NCBI RefSeq assembly: GCF_003026815.1
Contig: NZ_PYOG01000017.1
Span: 24,649-88,648 of the forward strand
Direction: 5' to 3'
Length of the DNA: 64,000 nt
From: Photobacterium damselae
GTDB lineage: Bacteria > Pseudomonadota > Gammaproteobacteria > Enterobacterales > Vibrionaceae
Shown here: positions 28,569-40,075 of the stretch, in pieces
Layout of the letters: each line of letters opens with the position of its first letter
Numbering within the stretch: the stretch's first letter is position 1
Made by a program: the position numbers and the translations under genes
Notes under the pieces: model-generated
Databases searched by the model: none
Told to the model about the DNA's origin: nothing
What the model saw: only the letters and a program-made list of their open reading frames with translations

Positions 28569-29384
28569 TTAACTTTGCGCTTTAACAGTAGTAATAAAGA
28601 CTGAACGCGCTTTATCAATGCCTAAACGCTCAGCTTCATCTAATAACTTCATTGCTTTTTCGATATCATTTTTCTTTACAGCTTGTTTGATACCATCAAG
28701 ATAATAACTTTTTGTTTCATCAAGAGTAGGGGCTTGATCTGCAACCACCACTGAGGCTTGGGCTTGTGGCTGGTGAGTCAAATAAGGTGTTGAAATTGAT
28801 AAATTCAACTTACCATAGGGTGAGTGATTGACTTCTGGATTTGGAATTTCGGGTGGTACATTTCCATGAGCTATAGCATAAGCTTTGGCTGGATGAAGTA
28901 CTTCTGTTTTTTGTGCTAAATCTTTTGTCGTGGTGTAAATCACCATATTAACGGTTGTTTCTGTGATTGGTGGTAAGAAAGTGAATTTACCTTCAAGCAA
29001 ATCGCCATCTAAAAATTTTGCTGGTTTATAACTAAAATCAGCAAAAGAGAATGTCTGTAACACTTCACCCTTATTATCAACAAAGGCGATATTTGGAGCA
29101 TAGACCCCTTGATCTATGATGCTTTGTAAATCAACCGTTATCGCCCCACGATTTGCTGGTATTTGAAAAGCGGCAATGGCTCCAGCACTATTAAATTGTT
29201 GACTGGTTTGACTATTTTTATCCAGGGTGAAAGTGACTTTTGTCGGAATATTAAGCGGTTGCCAGTGAATACCTGAGCTTTGTTTTATTTGAGCTTGTGC
29301 TACTGATGTATCTAAGGATTGGGTTTGTTGCGCACAGCCAGAGAGAAGGACTGCGGAAATCGCCAATGCTACAGCTTTGTTCAT
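28569..29384 (-). CDS. malM: Maltose operon periplasmic protein MalM
   Basis: 271 residues. Signal peptide with lipobox LLSGC (Cys17), then the MalM domain with VTFTLDKNSQTSQQFNSAGA, AAFQIPANRGAITVDL and a C-terminal helix region. MalM is part of the MalT regulon in enterobacteria; its function is poorly understood. A GTG four codons upstream is possible, but GTGGGT serves better as RBS for the ATG at 29384. Lies about 100 bp after lamB, as in the E. coli malK-lamB-malM order. Confidence 0.9.
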   Translation of the reverse strand: MNKAVALAISAVLLSGCAQQTQSLDTSVAQAQIKQSSGIHWQPLNIPTKVTFTLDKNSQTSQQFNSAGAIAAFQIPANRGAITVDLQSIIDQGVYAPNIAFVDNKGEVLQTFSFADFSYKPAKFLDGDLLEGKFTFLPPITETTVNMVIYTTTKDLAQKTEVLHPAKAYAIAHGNVPPEIPNPEVNHSPYGKLNLSISTPYLTHQPQAQASVVVADQAPTLDETKSYYLDGIKQAVKKNDIEKAMKLLDEAERLGIDKARSVFITTVKAQS

Positions 29385-29486
29385 AATGCTACCCACGTTT
29401 GGCTGCTAATTAATGGATCATCAATGGAAGAAAAGATACGGTCAATCAAATAATTGACCGTATTTATTTAAGTTAAACTGAAACGA

Positions 29487-30869
<1,383 letters not shown>

Positions 30870-30970
30870 TTATTAATTTTCATCCCACAGTGATAACTCG
30901 CTTTTTTCAAATAAATTAGGATTGAAGATTTATTTGATGAGTTGATTTTTATCTTTTTAATAGTCGTTAG

Positions 30971-31017
30971 CATCATCCTAAAAAAGAAATAGTTAAGGAT
31001 GAGGTGGGAGGATGAGT
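30971..31017. promoter_or_regulatory. Candidate MalT boxes upstream of lamB
   Basis: Relative to GGGGA(T/G)GAGG: AAGGATGAGG at 30995-31004 (8 of 10) and GAGGATGAGT at 31008-31017 (8 of 10) are direct repeats on the plus strand; TAGGATGATG lies inverted at 30971-30980 (7 of 10). Mixed orientations are known in MalT promoters. Confidence 0.5.
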
Positions 31018-31203
31018 GCAAGGATCACATTTTGTTGAGATGTGTCGAAAAATTAGCTTTAAAGCAACAAGTTGTGTGACTTACTTCACGAGTAAATAGC
31101 CTTACTTATAATGAGATGAATAATAATGAGATTGGTATCACAAGAATCCATAGGAAAGTATATGGAGTAGAAGCAGTATTTATCTTTTATATTGGACAGT
31201 TAG

Positions 31204-31219
31204 TGTGATCATATTCAAA
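31204..31219. promoter_or_regulatory. Candidate CRP site upstream of lamB
   Basis: TGTGATCATATTCAAA matches TGTGA-N6-TCACA in 9 of 10 fixed positions. It lies about 470 bp before lamB, which is far for direct activation. Confidence 0.3.
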
Positions 31220-31254
31220 TTTATTGATGAGATATTTTTTTAAAAATAAAAAGT

Positions 31255-31292
31255 AAAAAAATAAAGGGGATATATTTAGTTATCTCCCCTTT
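31255..31292 (-). terminator. Terminator after the 59-residue protein gene
   Basis: On the minus strand AAAGGGGA pairs with TCCCCTTT (plus 31263-31270 with 31285-31292) and is followed by a T-rich run. It ends the small-gene transcript before the lamB promoter region. Confidence 0.7.
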
Positions 31293-31366
31293 ATCTTTCG
31301 AGTCACTAATATCCAAATTGCTTAGATATTAGGTCTGTATACCCAAGCTATTTAGAATAAACAAAA

Positions 31367-31546
31367 CTACTCATCCCAATAGCTTCGACCTTCTAGTGAA
31401 TAAGGCTCATTTCTATCATATTGGTTTCGCTGTCCTCGAATTCGAGATAACTGAGCTTCCAGTTCTTTTGCTTGCTGAAAGTGACCTTCTTGATAAGCTA
31501 AAGAGATTCTCAATTCCAAGTCTTCAATGCGATCGTTGTGATTCAT
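31367..31546 (-). CDS. Small coiled-coil-like protein between malK and lamB
   Basis: 59 residues, MNHNDRIEDLELRISLAYQE at the start and RSYWDE at the end. Charged, no signal or membrane segment; about residues 5-42 should form one long helix with leucines at heptad-like spacing. I do not recognise the family. Support as a gene: AAGGAGG six bases before the ATG, a terminator on each side that isolates it, and position on the same strand between malK and lamB. The opposite-strand frame over it lacks an RBS. Could be a regulator or adaptor of the mal system, or unrelated. Confidence 0.75.
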   Translation of the reverse strand: MNHNDRIEDLELRISLAYQEGHFQQAKELEAQLSRIRGQRNQYDRNEPYSLEGRSYWDE

Positions 31547-31717
31547 ACTTAGCCTCCTTGATGTGGATAAATACGCATCAAAATCAATATGGCGTTTGTG
31601 TCATTCAACCCGGCAACACAATAACGAGTCAAACCCCAAAAGGATTGATGAAGAATTCTACTGCGCTGATCCATCTAGCGAGTAGAACACTAAAAGTATA
31701 GTTGACAATGGCAAGAA

Positions 31718-31752
31718 CGAAAAAAGGTAAGGCTGCATAGCAAACCTTACCT
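31718..31752 (-). terminator. Rho-independent terminator of malK
   Basis: AGGTAAGG (31725-31732) and CCTTACCT (31745-31752) form an 8-bp stem; on the minus strand it is followed by a run of six T. It separates malK from the small gene and lamB. Confidence 0.85.
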
Positions 31753-31822
31753 GCACAAAAACCAATATTATGGCACTGAGCTAATGGTCAATGGATTCGG
31801 CAATCCAAATAATAAAACCTAA

Positions 31823-32929
31823 TTAAATTTTTTCCTCATAGAGGCGGCGACAAGCAGTGCCATCGCTATGGAATAGATGACAGCGATGGGCCGGTATTCC
31901 GACTTCAAGGCGATCTCCTGCATTAATGTCAAGAGTATCTGGCTGGCGATAAATGAAGTCAGCATCAACATTGTCCATATTCAAGTAGACCTGTGTCTCA
32001 TGTCCTAGTTTTTCGACAACAAGGACTTTACCCTCAATGCAGGCATCACCATCACAACAGGGCACTAAATGTTCAGGACGGACCCCCAGTGACATTCGAG
32101 AACCACGTTCTACGGTTGAGCCATCTACAGGTATCCAGAATGCATTACCATTAGCCAGTTGAACCATAACACGATCATTTTCAACTTCTTCGACAAAGAC
32201 ACTCATAAAGTTCATCTTTGGTGAACCAATAAATCCAGCGACGAAACGATTTTGTGGGTAGTGATAAAGCTCTAATGGGCGGCCAACCTGAGAGACAAAT
32301 CCACCATCTAATACCACAATTTTGTTTGCAAGAGTCATAGCTTCGATCTGATCGTGAGTAACGTAGATCATTGTACAACCCAGCTGTTTATGAAGTTTTG
32401 CTAATTCGATACGCATCTGCACACGAAGCGCCGCATCTAGGTTAGACAAAGGTTCATCGAGGAGAAAAACCTGAGGCTGAGCAACAAGTGTTCGACCAAT
32501 AGCAACACGCTGACGTTGACCACCAGACAGTGCTTTAGGTTTACGTTCTAATAAATGTCCTAGCTGTAAAATGTCGGCAGCATGATCCACTCGGCGTTTG
32601 ATTTCACTTTTATCAGCTTTAGCTAGTTTAAGACCAAATGACATATTGTCGAATAGGTTTAAGTGGGGATATAGCGCATAAGATTGGAATACCATGCCCA
32701 CACCACGTTGAGATGGGGGAACATCATTCATGCGTTTATCACCAATGTATAAGTCGCCAGAAGTAATGTCTTCTAAACCAGCAATACAGCGAAGTAATGT
32801 AGATTTACCACAGCCTGATGGGCCCACGAAAACGACAAATTCTCCGTCCTGAATATCCAAATCAACATTTTTAGATATTAGGTTATCTCCATACGCTTTA
32901 CATACGTTTCGTAAAGTGACACTTGTCAT
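31823..32929 (-). CDS. malK: Maltose/maltodextrin ABC transporter ATPase MalK
   Basis: 368 residues. Cytoplasmic ATPase of the MalFGK2 importer. Walker [11 protein letters not shown]-loop QSYALYPH, signature LSGGQRQR, Walker B VFLLDEP, D-loop SNLDA and the switch His in VTHDQ are all present, followed by the C-terminal regulatory (TOBE/MalK) domain of about 130 residues with GVRPEHL. In E. coli this domain binds MalT and links transport to regulation. Divergent from malEFG across a shared promoter region. Confidence 0.96.
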   Translation of the reverse strand: MTSVTLRNVCKAYGDNLISKNVDLDIQDGEFVVFVGPSGCGKSTLLRCIAGLEDITSGDLYIGDKRMNDVPPSQRGVGMVFQSYALYPHLNLFDNMSFGLKLAKADKSEIKRRVDHAADILQLGHLLERKPKALSGGQRQRVAIGRTLVAQPQVFLLDEPLSNLDAALRVQMRIELAKLHKQLGCTMIYVTHDQIEAMTLANKIVVLDGGFVSQVGRPLELYHYPQNRFVAGFIGSPKMNFMSVFVEEVENDRVMVQLANGNAFWIPVDGSTVERGSRMSLGVRPEHLVPCCDGDACIEGKVLVVEKLGHETQVYLNMDNVDADFIYRQPDTLDINAGDRLEVGIPAHRCHLFHSDGTACRRLYEEKI

Positions 32930-33041
32930 TGTGCCTGTCCTCTATTTTTTGTTGTGTCGGTGAGCACATTTTTAATCAATGGCTTACTGGCGACGAATAT
33001 TATCTGGATGTTGGAATTTTTACTCAGTTTTTTTGATAAAA

Positions 33042-33088
33042 CATCCTCCTAAATTGATCTGGTTCAAGGGGGATGAAGGGGGAGGAGT
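33042..33088. promoter_or_regulatory. MalT boxes in the malK-malE intergenic region
   Basis: GGGGATGAAG (33069-33078) and GGGGAGGAGT (33079-33088) each match 9 of 10 positions of the MalT box and sit head to tail. TAGGAGGATG lies on the opposite strand at 33042-33051 (7 of 10). This mirrors the arrangement of malEp-malKp in enterobacteria. Confidence 0.75.
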
Positions 33089-33145
33089 ACCGAGTTCACA
33101 CTTTGCTAGTTTACTAGATGAAATCTATTTAGTAGATGAATATCC

Positions 33146-33161
33146 TGTGCGTGCTATCACA
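33146..33161. promoter_or_regulatory. CRP site between malK and malE
   Basis: TGTGCGTGCTATCACA matches TGTGA-N6-TCACA at 9 of 10 fixed positions. It lies midway between the divergent genes, as expected for cAMP-CRP activation of both. Confidence 0.7.
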
Positions 33162-33247
33162 ATATGTACTTATATTTAGATCTTCGTCACACCTCCTATT
33201 CGAGCCAGATCACGCTTTGAATAACTGCTGTAGGGGGGCGTAGTATT

Positions 33248-33284
33248 TAGGATGATGTAGGCCTACACAAAGTTAGGGATGATA
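33248..33284. promoter_or_regulatory. malE-proximal MalT-like boxes and palindrome
   Basis: TAGGATGATG (33248-33257) and AGGGATGATA (33275-33284) hold the GGATGA core pointing toward malE. Between them lies the perfect palindrome TGTAGGCCTACA (33256-33267), identical to one upstream of pulA. Confidence 0.5.
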
Positions 33285-33357
33285 GTGGTGAAATGACGTT
33301 ACCCACTAAATAACCATGTAACGTTGCCAAAAATAACAATCAGGAAGGATGTTAAAG

Positions 33358-34539
33358 ATGAGAAAAGTCCTCAGTACCGTTGCCCTATGTACTCTTGCTG
33401 CACTTGGTTCAGTTAATGCTTATGCCGCGATTGAAGAAGGTCAACTCACTATTTGGATTAATGGTGACAAAGGCTATAACGGCCTAGCTGAAGTTGGTAA
33501 AAAGTTTGAAGCAGATACTGGTGTAAAAGTGACGGTAGCTCACCCAGATGCGTTGGAAGAGAAGTTTCCTCAAATGGCATCAACCGGTGATGGTCCTGAT
33601 ATTATCTTCTGGGCTCATGACCGCTTTGGTGGATATGCTCAAGCAGGCCTTCTGGCTGAAGTGAAACCAACAGAAGCATTTAAGAATAAGTTCACTGATT
33701 TTACATGGGATGCAGTTTCTTACAATGGCAAATACATTGGTTATCCGGTAGCGGTTGAATCCCTTTCTCTTATCTACAATAAAGATCTTGTTCCTAATCC
33801 ACCAAAGAATTGGGAAGAGATGGCTGCACTAGACAAAGAGCTACAAAAGAAAGGCAAGCGCGCCATTATGTGGAACTTACAAGAACCGTTCTTCACATGG
33901 CCAGTGCTTGCTGCTGATGGTGGCTATGCCTTTAAGTTTACTCCAAATGGTTATGATGCTAAGAATGTTGGCGTAAATAATGAAGGTGCAAAACGCGCAA
34001 TGACGTTTATGAAGCAGATGGTTGATAACGGTGTTATCGCAGCTGACGTTGATTATGCGATTGCAGAGTCTGGCTTTAATAAAGGTGATGTTGCAATGAC
34101 AATCAATGGTCCATGGTCTTGGGCTAACATTGATAAAGCTGGTGTTAATTACGGTGTCACGGTTCTACCTAAACTAAGTGGTAACCCATCTAAGCCATTT
34201 GTTGGTGTATTAACTGCAGGTATTAGTACTGCATCTCCAAACCAAGATCTTGCAGTTGAGTTTCTTGAGAATTATTTACTGACAGATGAAGGTTTAGCGA
34301 CTGTAAATAAAGATGTTCCTCTCGGTGCTGTTGCACTTAAGTCTTATCAGAAAACATTAAGTAAAGATTCTCGTATTGCAGCAACGATGGATAACGCCCT
34401 AAATGGTGAAGTTATGCCTAATATTCCACAAATGTCTGCCTTCTGGTACGCAGAAAAAGCAGCAATCGGTAACGTATTAACTGGCCGTCAATCTGTTGAT
34501 GATGCGCTTAATACTGTTGCTGAGCGTATGACTAAGTAA
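33358..34539 (+). CDS. malE: Maltose/maltodextrin-binding protein MalE
   Basis: 393 residues. Periplasmic receptor of the MalFGK2 importer. Signal peptide ends at [11 protein letters not shown]; the mature protein has [22 protein letters not shown], the ligand-site [11 protein letters not shown] and [12 protein letters not shown], all close to E. coli MalE. The ATG at 33358 is nine bases after AGGAAGG; the ATG nine bases earlier touches that RBS and is unlikely. First gene of malEFG. Confidence 0.96.
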   Translation: MRKVLSTVALCTLAALGSVNAYAAIEEGQLTIWINGDKGYNGLAEVGKKFEADTGVKVTVAHPDALEEKFPQMASTGDGPDIIFWAHDRFGGYAQAGLLAEVKPTEAFKNKFTDFTWDAVSYNGKYIGYPVAVESLSLIYNKDLVPNPPKNWEEMAALDKELQKKGKRAIMWNLQEPFFTWPVLAADGGYAFKFTPNGYDAKNVGVNNEGAKRAMTFMKQMVDNGVIAADVDYAIAESGFNKGDVAMTINGPWSWANIDKAGVNYGVTVLPKLSGNPSKPFVGVLTAGISTASPNQDLAVEFLENYLLTDEGLATVNKDVPLGAVALKSYQKTLSKDSRIAATMDNALNGEVMPNIPQMSAFWYAEKAAIGNVLTGRQSVDDALNTVAERMTK

Positions 34540-34560
34540 GTTGTTGAATTAGTACTATTA

Positions 34561-34584
34561 ATGGGGGAGTTGTCGCTCCCTCAT
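34561..34584 (+). repeat. Stem-loop between malE and malF
   Basis: ATGGGGGAG (34561-34569) pairs with CTCCCTCAT (34576-34584, one G-U), loop TTGTCG, no T-tract. In E. coli, REP hairpins at the same place stabilise malE mRNA so that MalE exceeds MalF; this hairpin may do the same. Confidence 0.65.
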
Positions 34585-34614
34585 TTACCCGCATTCGCAT
34601 TGTGAGGAACTCTG

Positions 34615-36210
34615 ATGCAGTCTCATCAAGCAGCCGATATGACACTAGAGAGCCCTGTAGGGGATATGTCTGTCGGTATAAAAAAAGACTCTCAAAATAA
34701 AAAATGGTTGAAATGGCTTGCTCTAGGCTTGATCAGTATTATTAATGGTTATGCGACCATTTTGATGTACGCCCGTGGCGAGTACGCTTTTGCTTTATTA
34801 ACATTAGTTTTAACATCGCTTGGCGTTTATGTTTTTGCTCGTAAAAGCATGTATGCACACCGTTATATTTTCCCTGGTGTTGCGGGCATGATTTTATTTA
34901 TTATATTCCCTCTTATGTACACCATAGGTTTGGCTTTCACTAACTATAGTGGCACAAACCAGCTAAGTTTAGAGCGCGCTCAAAGCGTTTTACTTCAACA
35001 AACGTATCAAAGTGGTGATAGCGTAAAATTCTCTCTTTATGATGATAACGGTAAAGTGCATATTGCTTTACAAGAGGGGAACAAGTGGTATCAGACACCT
35101 GCATACGATTTGAAGCAACTACCAACAGAGCCGATTTCTCTGACTGAGGTTGCCGTACCTTCTGGTGATAAAGCACCATTAAAGCAAGTTATCGCTAATC
35201 GTAAAGCATTAAGTGACATTACCTTAATTGGAGCTGAGGGTAATAACCTCAAAATGTCAGGTTTACGTACTTTTGCTGAAATTGAACCTGTTTATACACT
35301 CGAAAAAGATGGTGAAACTCTTATTAACCATCAAAAAGAGATTACACTAAAACCTAATATGGATATCGGGTTCTATCAACAAGTTGATGCTAATGGCCAA
35401 TTTGTTGGTGAGCCGCTTTCGCCAGGCTTTATAGTTAATATTGGTTGGGATAATTTTTCCCGAATCTTTAATGATCCAGGTATTCAACAACCATTCTTTA
35501 AAATCTTTGTGTGGACGGTTGTATTCTCTGCTTTAACTGTGATTTTAACCTTGGCTGTGGGTGTTGTGCTGGCTCAAATTGTATCTTGGGAAGAGCTAAA
35601 AGGACGTGGTGTTTATCGCTTGTTACTTATCTTACCTTATGCGGTTCCAGCTTTTATTTCTATCTTGATATTTAAAGGCCTATTTAACCAAAGCTTTGGT
35701 GAGATTAACCAAGTGCTAGAAGGTTTATTTGGTATTAGTCCTGCTTGGTTTACCGACCCGTTTTTAGCCAAAACAATGCTTATTATCGTCAATACCTGGT
35801 TGGGTTACCCTTATATGATGATTTTGGCTATGGGTCTATTAAAAGCCATTCCTGATGATCTTTATGAAGCATCGGCAATGGATGGGGCTGGTCCAATTGA
35901 TAATTTCTTTAAAATTACGCTGCCTCTTCTTGTTAAGCCAATGATTCCTTTATTGATTGCAAGCTTTGCCTTTAACTTTAATAATTTTGTATTGATTCAG
36001 TTACTAACAAATGGTGCGCCAGATATGATCGGCACATCCGTTCCAGCAGGTCATACCGATTTATTAGTAAGTTATACCTACCGAGTTGCGTTTGAAGGTG
36101 CAGGTGGTCAAGACTTTGGCTTAGCAGGTGCAATTGCAACTTTAATCTTCCTATTAGTTGGTGGTTTATCACTACTTAATATGAAATTTACCAAGCTAGA
36201 GTCAGAGTAA
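34615..36210 (+). CDS. malF: Maltose ABC transporter permease MalF
   Basis: 531 residues. Inner-membrane permease with eight expected helices and the large periplasmic P2 domain (about residues 110-275) between the third and fourth helices, a special mark of MalF. The EAA loop reads [22 protein letters not shown]. It pairs with MalG and MalK. GAGGA precedes the ATG; malG follows after 11 bp with AAGGAG. Confidence 0.96.
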   Translation: MQSHQAADMTLESPVGDMSVGIKKDSQNKKWLKWLALGLISIINGYATILMYARGEYAFALLTLVLTSLGVYVFARKSMYAHRYIFPGVAGMILFIIFPLMYTIGLAFTNYSGTNQLSLERAQSVLLQQTYQSGDSVKFSLYDDNGKVHIALQEGNKWYQTPAYDLKQLPTEPISLTEVAVPSGDKAPLKQVIANRKALSDITLIGAEGNNLKMSGLRTFAEIEPVYTLEKDGETLINHQKEITLKPNMDIGFYQQVDANGQFVGEPLSPGFIVNIGWDNFSRIFNDPGIQQPFFKIFVWTVVFSALTVILTLAVGVVLAQIVSWEELKGRGVYRLLLILPYAVPAFISILIFKGLFNQSFGEINQVLEGLFGISPAWFTDPFLAKTMLIIVNTWLGYPYMMILAMGLLKAIPDDLYEASAMDGAGPIDNFFKITLPLLVKPMIPLLIASFAFNFNNFVLIQLLTNGAPDMIGTSVPAGHTDLLVSYTYRVAFEGAGGQDFGLAGAIATLIFLLVGGLSLLNMKFTKLESE

Positions 36211-36221
36211 GGAGTTCGATT

Positions 36222-37112
36222 ATGGCTATGGTTCAACCTCAATCATTAAAATACCGAGTTTGGGCAACGCACATTGGAATGTGGTGTTTTCTTGCTTTGA
36301 TGATGTTTCCTCTTTTAATGGTGATTGCGATTTCATTTCGAGAAGGAAACTATGCATCAGGCGAATTGATTCCATCTAACCCATCACTTGAGCACTGGAA
36401 ACTGGCTTTAGGTATTGCGGTACAAAATGCGGATGGTACGGTAACACCGCCGCCATTTCCTGTTCTGACTTGGCTTTGGAACTCTATTAAAGTGGCTGGC
36501 TTGACGGCAATTGGTATTGTGACCCTATCAACGACTTGTGCTTATGCTTTTGCTCGTATGAAGTTTGCAGGTAAGACGTTGATTTTACGCTCTATGCTGA
36601 TTTTCCAGATGTTTCCTGCGGTATTGGCATTAGTGGCATTGTATGCGCTATTTGATCGATTAGGTGCTTATGTACCTTTCCTTGGCATGAATACGCATGG
36701 TGGCGTTATCTTCGCCTATATGGGCGGTATTGCACTTCATGTTTGGACGATTAAAGGATACTTCGAATCCATTGATGGTTCTCTTGAAGAAGCAGCTGCA
36801 CTTGATGGAGCAACACCATGGCAAGCCTTTAGAATGGTACTATTGCCATTATCTGTACCCATCCTTGCAGTTGTGTTTATTCTTTCTTTCATTGCTGCAG
36901 TTACAGAAGTTCCTGTTGCTTCATTGCTACTTCGTGATGTTGGATCATATACATTGGCAGTGGGTATGCAGCAATATCTATATCCGCAGAACTACTTATG
37001 GGGTGACTTTGCGGCTGCAGCTGTGCTTTCCGCATTACCAATTACGATTGTGTTCTTGCTAGCGCAAAAATTCTTAGTTGGTGGTTTAACTGCTGGTGGT
37101 GTGAAAGGCTAA
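36222..37112 (+). CDS. malG: Maltose ABC transporter permease MalG
   Basis: 296 residues with six predicted membrane helices. The EAA loop [22 protein letters not shown] contacts MalK, and the C-terminal [10 protein letters not shown] matches the MalG tail that reaches into the MalK dimer. Second permease of the maltodextrin importer and last gene of malEFG; a strong terminator follows. Confidence 0.96.
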   Translation: MAMVQPQSLKYRVWATHIGMWCFLALMMFPLLMVIAISFREGNYASGELIPSNPSLEHWKLALGIAVQNADGTVTPPPFPVLTWLWNSIKVAGLTAIGIVTLSTTCAYAFARMKFAGKTLILRSMLIFQMFPAVLALVALYALFDRLGAYVPFLGMNTHGGVIFAYMGGIALHVWTIKGYFESIDGSLEEAAALDGATPWQAFRMVLLPLSVPILAVVFILSFIAAVTEVPVASLLLRDVGSYTLAVGMQQYLYPQNYLWGDFAAAAVLSALPITIVFLLAQKFLVGGLTAGGVKG

Positions 37113-37148
37113 TTTACTTCTCAGTACCTATATTATTCCTTACAATGT

Positions 37149-37190
37149 AAAAGAGCCAAAGATCAGTTACTCGATCTTTGGCTCTTTTTT
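37149..37190 (+). terminator. Rho-independent terminator of malEFG
   Basis: 16-bp perfect stem (37149-37164 with 37173-37188), 8-base loop, T-run. The core is again GAGCCA/TGGCTC. The remaining 290 bp to sufA are A/T-rich and hold only the suf promoter region and its Fur box. Confidence 0.93.
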
Positions 37191-37430
37191 TGTTCAATAA
37201 TTTTATAGCTTCTCATTTCGAAATCTCAGTCTCGTAATGTTCATACGATCGGCAAAACTCATTTCCTCACCGTATGTATTCAATAATTACTAATGTTAAT
37301 AGCAATAACAGTAATTAATATTTCCAGCTTGATATCAATATATAGTGCTTTAATTTTTATAATTATCTATATGTCGTGTTTATTTAAACTTGAATAATTT
37401 CTACTACTTTCTGTAAGGTTGAATTGATAC

Positions 37431-37445
37431 TGATAGTCATTATCA
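37431..37445. promoter_or_regulatory. Fur box of the suf operon
   Basis: TGATAGTCATTATCA matches 13 of the 14 fixed positions of the Fur consensus TGATAATNATTATCA. It lies 34 bp before the sufA ATG. Fur repression of suf under iron-replete conditions is well known in E. coli. Confidence 0.75.
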
Positions 37446-37478
37446 TCTCGTTTGGTTTATTGCTTAGGAGATATAGGC

Positions 37479-37847
37479 ATGAGTAACAATAAGAAGAGTG
37501 TGACAGAGTTTAATTTTGCCGACATAACATGGAAAGGAATTACCGCGACTCCTGCTGCGGCAGAGAGAATTATTTCGTTATCAAAAAACAATAAAGAGGT
37601 TCGTTTTTCAGTAAAAATATCTGGCTGTACGGGTTATGCATACGTTATTGAACAATTAACCGTAATTGAAGAACAAGATGTTTCATTTAACTCTCATGGC
37701 GCACTTTTCTATGTCGCTTTGTCAGCAATGCCTATGCTCGATGGCACTGAGATCGACTTTGTTAAACAAGGTTTGAATCAATCCTTTGTATACCATAACC
37801 CTAATGTAAAAACAGAATGCGGTTGTGGTGAAAGTTTCGGAATTTGA
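37479..37847 (+). CDS. sufA: Iron-sulfur assembly protein SufA
   Basis: 122 residues, the length of E. coli SufA. A-type carrier with the three conserved cysteines: C50 in SGCTGYAY, C114 and C116 in ECGCGESF. It carries Fe-S clusters from the SufBCD scaffold to target proteins. AGGAG is eight bases before the ATG at 37479. First gene of the six-gene suf operon. Confidence 0.95.
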   Translation: MSNNKKSVTEFNFADITWKGITATPAAAERIISLSKNNKEVRFSVKISGCTGYAYVIEQLTVIEEQDVSFNSHGALFYVALSAMPMLDGTEIDFVKQGLNQSFVYHNPNVKTECGCGESFGI

Positions 37848-37850
37848 TCT

Positions 37851-39329
37851 ATGAGTATACCTGAACTCCAACCCGATATTGATCATGTGCTCAATCATAA
37901 GCGCTACAAAGAAGGGTTTTATACCGATGTTGTCAGTGACACCTTTAGTAAGGGCATTAATGAAGAGGTTATTCGCGCCATTTCAGCCAAAAGAAATGAA
38001 CCTGATTGGATGTTGGAATTTCGCTTAAATGCCTTTAATTATTGGCTCACAATGAAAGAACCTCACTGGTTAAAAGCCGAATACCCAAAATTGGATTATC
38101 AAGACTACAGTTATTATTCCGCACCTAGCTGTGCTCGCTGTGACAATATTGATTCGTCAAATACAGATCAAGAAAGTGCTAATAGTGAGTTTTTAACACA
38201 AGAAGTTGAAGAAGCTTTTGAATTGTTAGGAGTCCCTGTTCGAGAAGGGGCTGATATTGCTGTTGATGCTATTTTTGACTCTGTCTCTGTTGCAACGACC
38301 TATCACGAAGAACTCAAACAGCTGGGCATTATTTTTTGCTCCTTTAGTGAGGCGATTCAACAATATCCTGAATTAGTAAAAAAATATTTGGGCACAGTTG
38401 TTCCTGCAAAAGATAATTTCTTTGCGGCACTTAATGCGGCTGTTGCTTCTGATGGCACTTTTATTTACATCCCCCCAGGTGTTCGTTGCCCTCGTGAGCT
38501 CTCAACCTATTTTCGTATTAATCAGGCAAAGACGGGTCAGTTCGAACGCACGATTTTAGTGGCAGATAAGGGGGCATATGTCAGTTATATCGAAGGTTGT
38601 TCAGCACCTGTTCGCGATAGTTATCAGCTTCATGCCGCCGTTGTTGAAGTCATCATTCATCAAGATGCCGAAGTGAAATATTCAACGGTCCAGAACTGGT
38701 TTGCCGGTGAAGAAGGTCAAGATGGTGGCATTTTAAACTTTGTAACTAAACGAGCTCTATGTGAAGGTCGTAATAGTAAGATGTCTTGGACCCAATCGGA
38801 AACAGGTTCGGCGATTACGTGGAAATATCCGAGCGTGATCTTACAAGGCGATAATTCTGTTGGGGAGTTTTTTTCCGTTGCATTAACCAATGGTAATCAA
38901 AAAGCCGATACGGGCACTAAGATGATCCATATCGGTAAGAATACAAAGTCGACCATTATTTCAAAGGGGATCTCCGCAGGCCAAAGCGAAAATAGCTACC
39001 GTGGTTTAGTTAAGATTCTCCCTTCAGCACAAGGTGCTCGTAACTATACCCAATGTGATTCTATGCTCATTGGTAATAAATGTGGCGCTCATACTTTCCC
39101 AACCGTTGATGTGCGAAACCCATCAGCTCAAATTGAACATGAGGCAACAACTTCCAGAATAGGTGAAGACCAACTGTTTTATTGTGTGCAGAGAGGGATC
39201 AGTGAAGATGATGCTATCTCTATGATTGTTAATGGTTTTTGTAAGGATGTGTTTTCTGAGTTGCCATTAGAGTTTGCCGTGGATGCGCAAAAGCTTCTTT
39301 CTATTAGTCTTGAACATAGTGTGGGTTAA
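37851..39329 (+). CDS. sufB: Fe-S cluster scaffold subunit SufB
   Basis: 492 residues. Core scaffold of the SufBC2D complex on which the cluster is built. Family stretches seen: [27 protein letters not shown], the beta-helix region ([20 protein letters not shown]) and the C-terminal [16 protein letters not shown]. Starts 3 bp after sufA. Confidence 0.96.
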   Translation: MSIPELQPDIDHVLNHKRYKEGFYTDVVSDTFSKGINEEVIRAISAKRNEPDWMLEFRLNAFNYWLTMKEPHWLKAEYPKLDYQDYSYYSAPSCARCDNIDSSNTDQESANSEFLTQEVEEAFELLGVPVREGADIAVDAIFDSVSVATTYHEELKQLGIIFCSFSEAIQQYPELVKKYLGTVVPAKDNFFAALNAAVASDGTFIYIPPGVRCPRELSTYFRINQAKTGQFERTILVADKGAYVSYIEGCSAPVRDSYQLHAAVVEVIIHQDAEVKYSTVQNWFAGEEGQDGGILNFVTKRALCEGRNSKMSWTQSETGSAITWKYPSVILQGDNSVGEFFSVALTNGNQKADTGTKMIHIGKNTKSTIISKGISAGQSENSYRGLVKILPSAQGARNYTQCDSMLIGNKCGAHTFPTVDVRNPSAQIEHEATTSRIGEDQLFYCVQRGISEDDAISMIVNGFCKDVFSELPLEFAVDAQKLLSISLEHSVG

Positions 39330-39331
39330 TT

Positions 39332-40075
39332 ATGTTAGATATTAAAAATTTACATGTCAGTGTCGAAGATAACGAAATCTTAAAAGGCATTAATCTCCAA
39401 ATTAAAGCGGGAGAAGTTCACGCAATTATGGGGCCTAATGGTTCGGGTAAGAGCACATTGTCATCCACGCTTGCTGGCAAAGAAGACTATGAAGTTACCC
39501 AAGGTAGTATTGAGTTTTTAAATAAAGATCTTATCGAGTTAGATGCAGACGAACGTGCTGGTGAAGGGGTATTTCTTGCTTTCCAATACCCGGTTGAGAT
39601 TCCAGGTGTGAGTAATAAGCTCTTTTTACGTACAGCTCTTAATGGTATCCGCAATTATAAAGGATTATCTGAGTTAGACCGCTTTGATTTTGACGATTTG
39701 TTAGAAGAGAAAGCGGAGCCGTTAAAAATGCCTGTTCATTTGTTGGATCGTTCCGTTAATGAAGGATTCTCTGGTGGTGAGAAAAAACGGAACGATATTT
39801 TGCAAATGGCGGTATTGGAACCCAGCCTTTGTATTTTAGATGAAACAGATTCTGGCCTTGATATTGATGCGTTAAAAGCTGTCTCAGAAAGTGTAAATAC
39901 TTTACGTGACGATAAGCGTGCTTTCATTGTTGTGACCCATTATCAGCGTATTCTTGATTATATTAAACCAGATTATGTTCATGTTATGGTGGATGGAAAA
40001 ATTGTTAAATCTGGTGATTATCGTTTAGCTAAAGAGTTAGAGGAGAAAGGTTATGGCTGGATCATTGGAGAATAA
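39332..40075 (+). CDS. sufC: Fe-S assembly ATPase SufC
   Basis: 247 residues. ABC-type ATPase of SufBC2D without membrane domains. Walker A GPNGSGKST, signature FSGGEKKRND, Walker B LCILDETDSGLD and the switch His in VVTHYQR. Two bases after sufB; its 3' end overlaps sufD by 23 bp. Confidence 0.96.
   Translation: MLDIKNLHVSVEDNEILKGINLQIKAGEVHAIMGPNGSGKSTLSSTLAGKEDYEVTQGSIEFLNKDLIELDADERAGEGVFLAFQYPVEIPGVSNKLFLRTALNGIRNYKGLSELDRFDFDDLLEEKAEPLKMPVHLLDRSVNEGFSGGEKKRNDILQMAVLEPSLCILDETDSGLDIDALKAVSESVNTLRDDKRAFIVVTHYQRILDYIKPDYVHVMVDGKIVKSGDYRLAKELEEKGYGWIIGE

Noticed and set aside
31396..31701. 101-residue frame on the plus strand between malK and lamB
   Set aside because: GTG start without an RBS; it lies antisense to the better supported 59-residue gene and across the malK terminator side.
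32979..33179. 66-residue frame in the malK-malE gap
   Set aside because: No RBS, and it covers the MalT and CRP sites of the divergent promoter.
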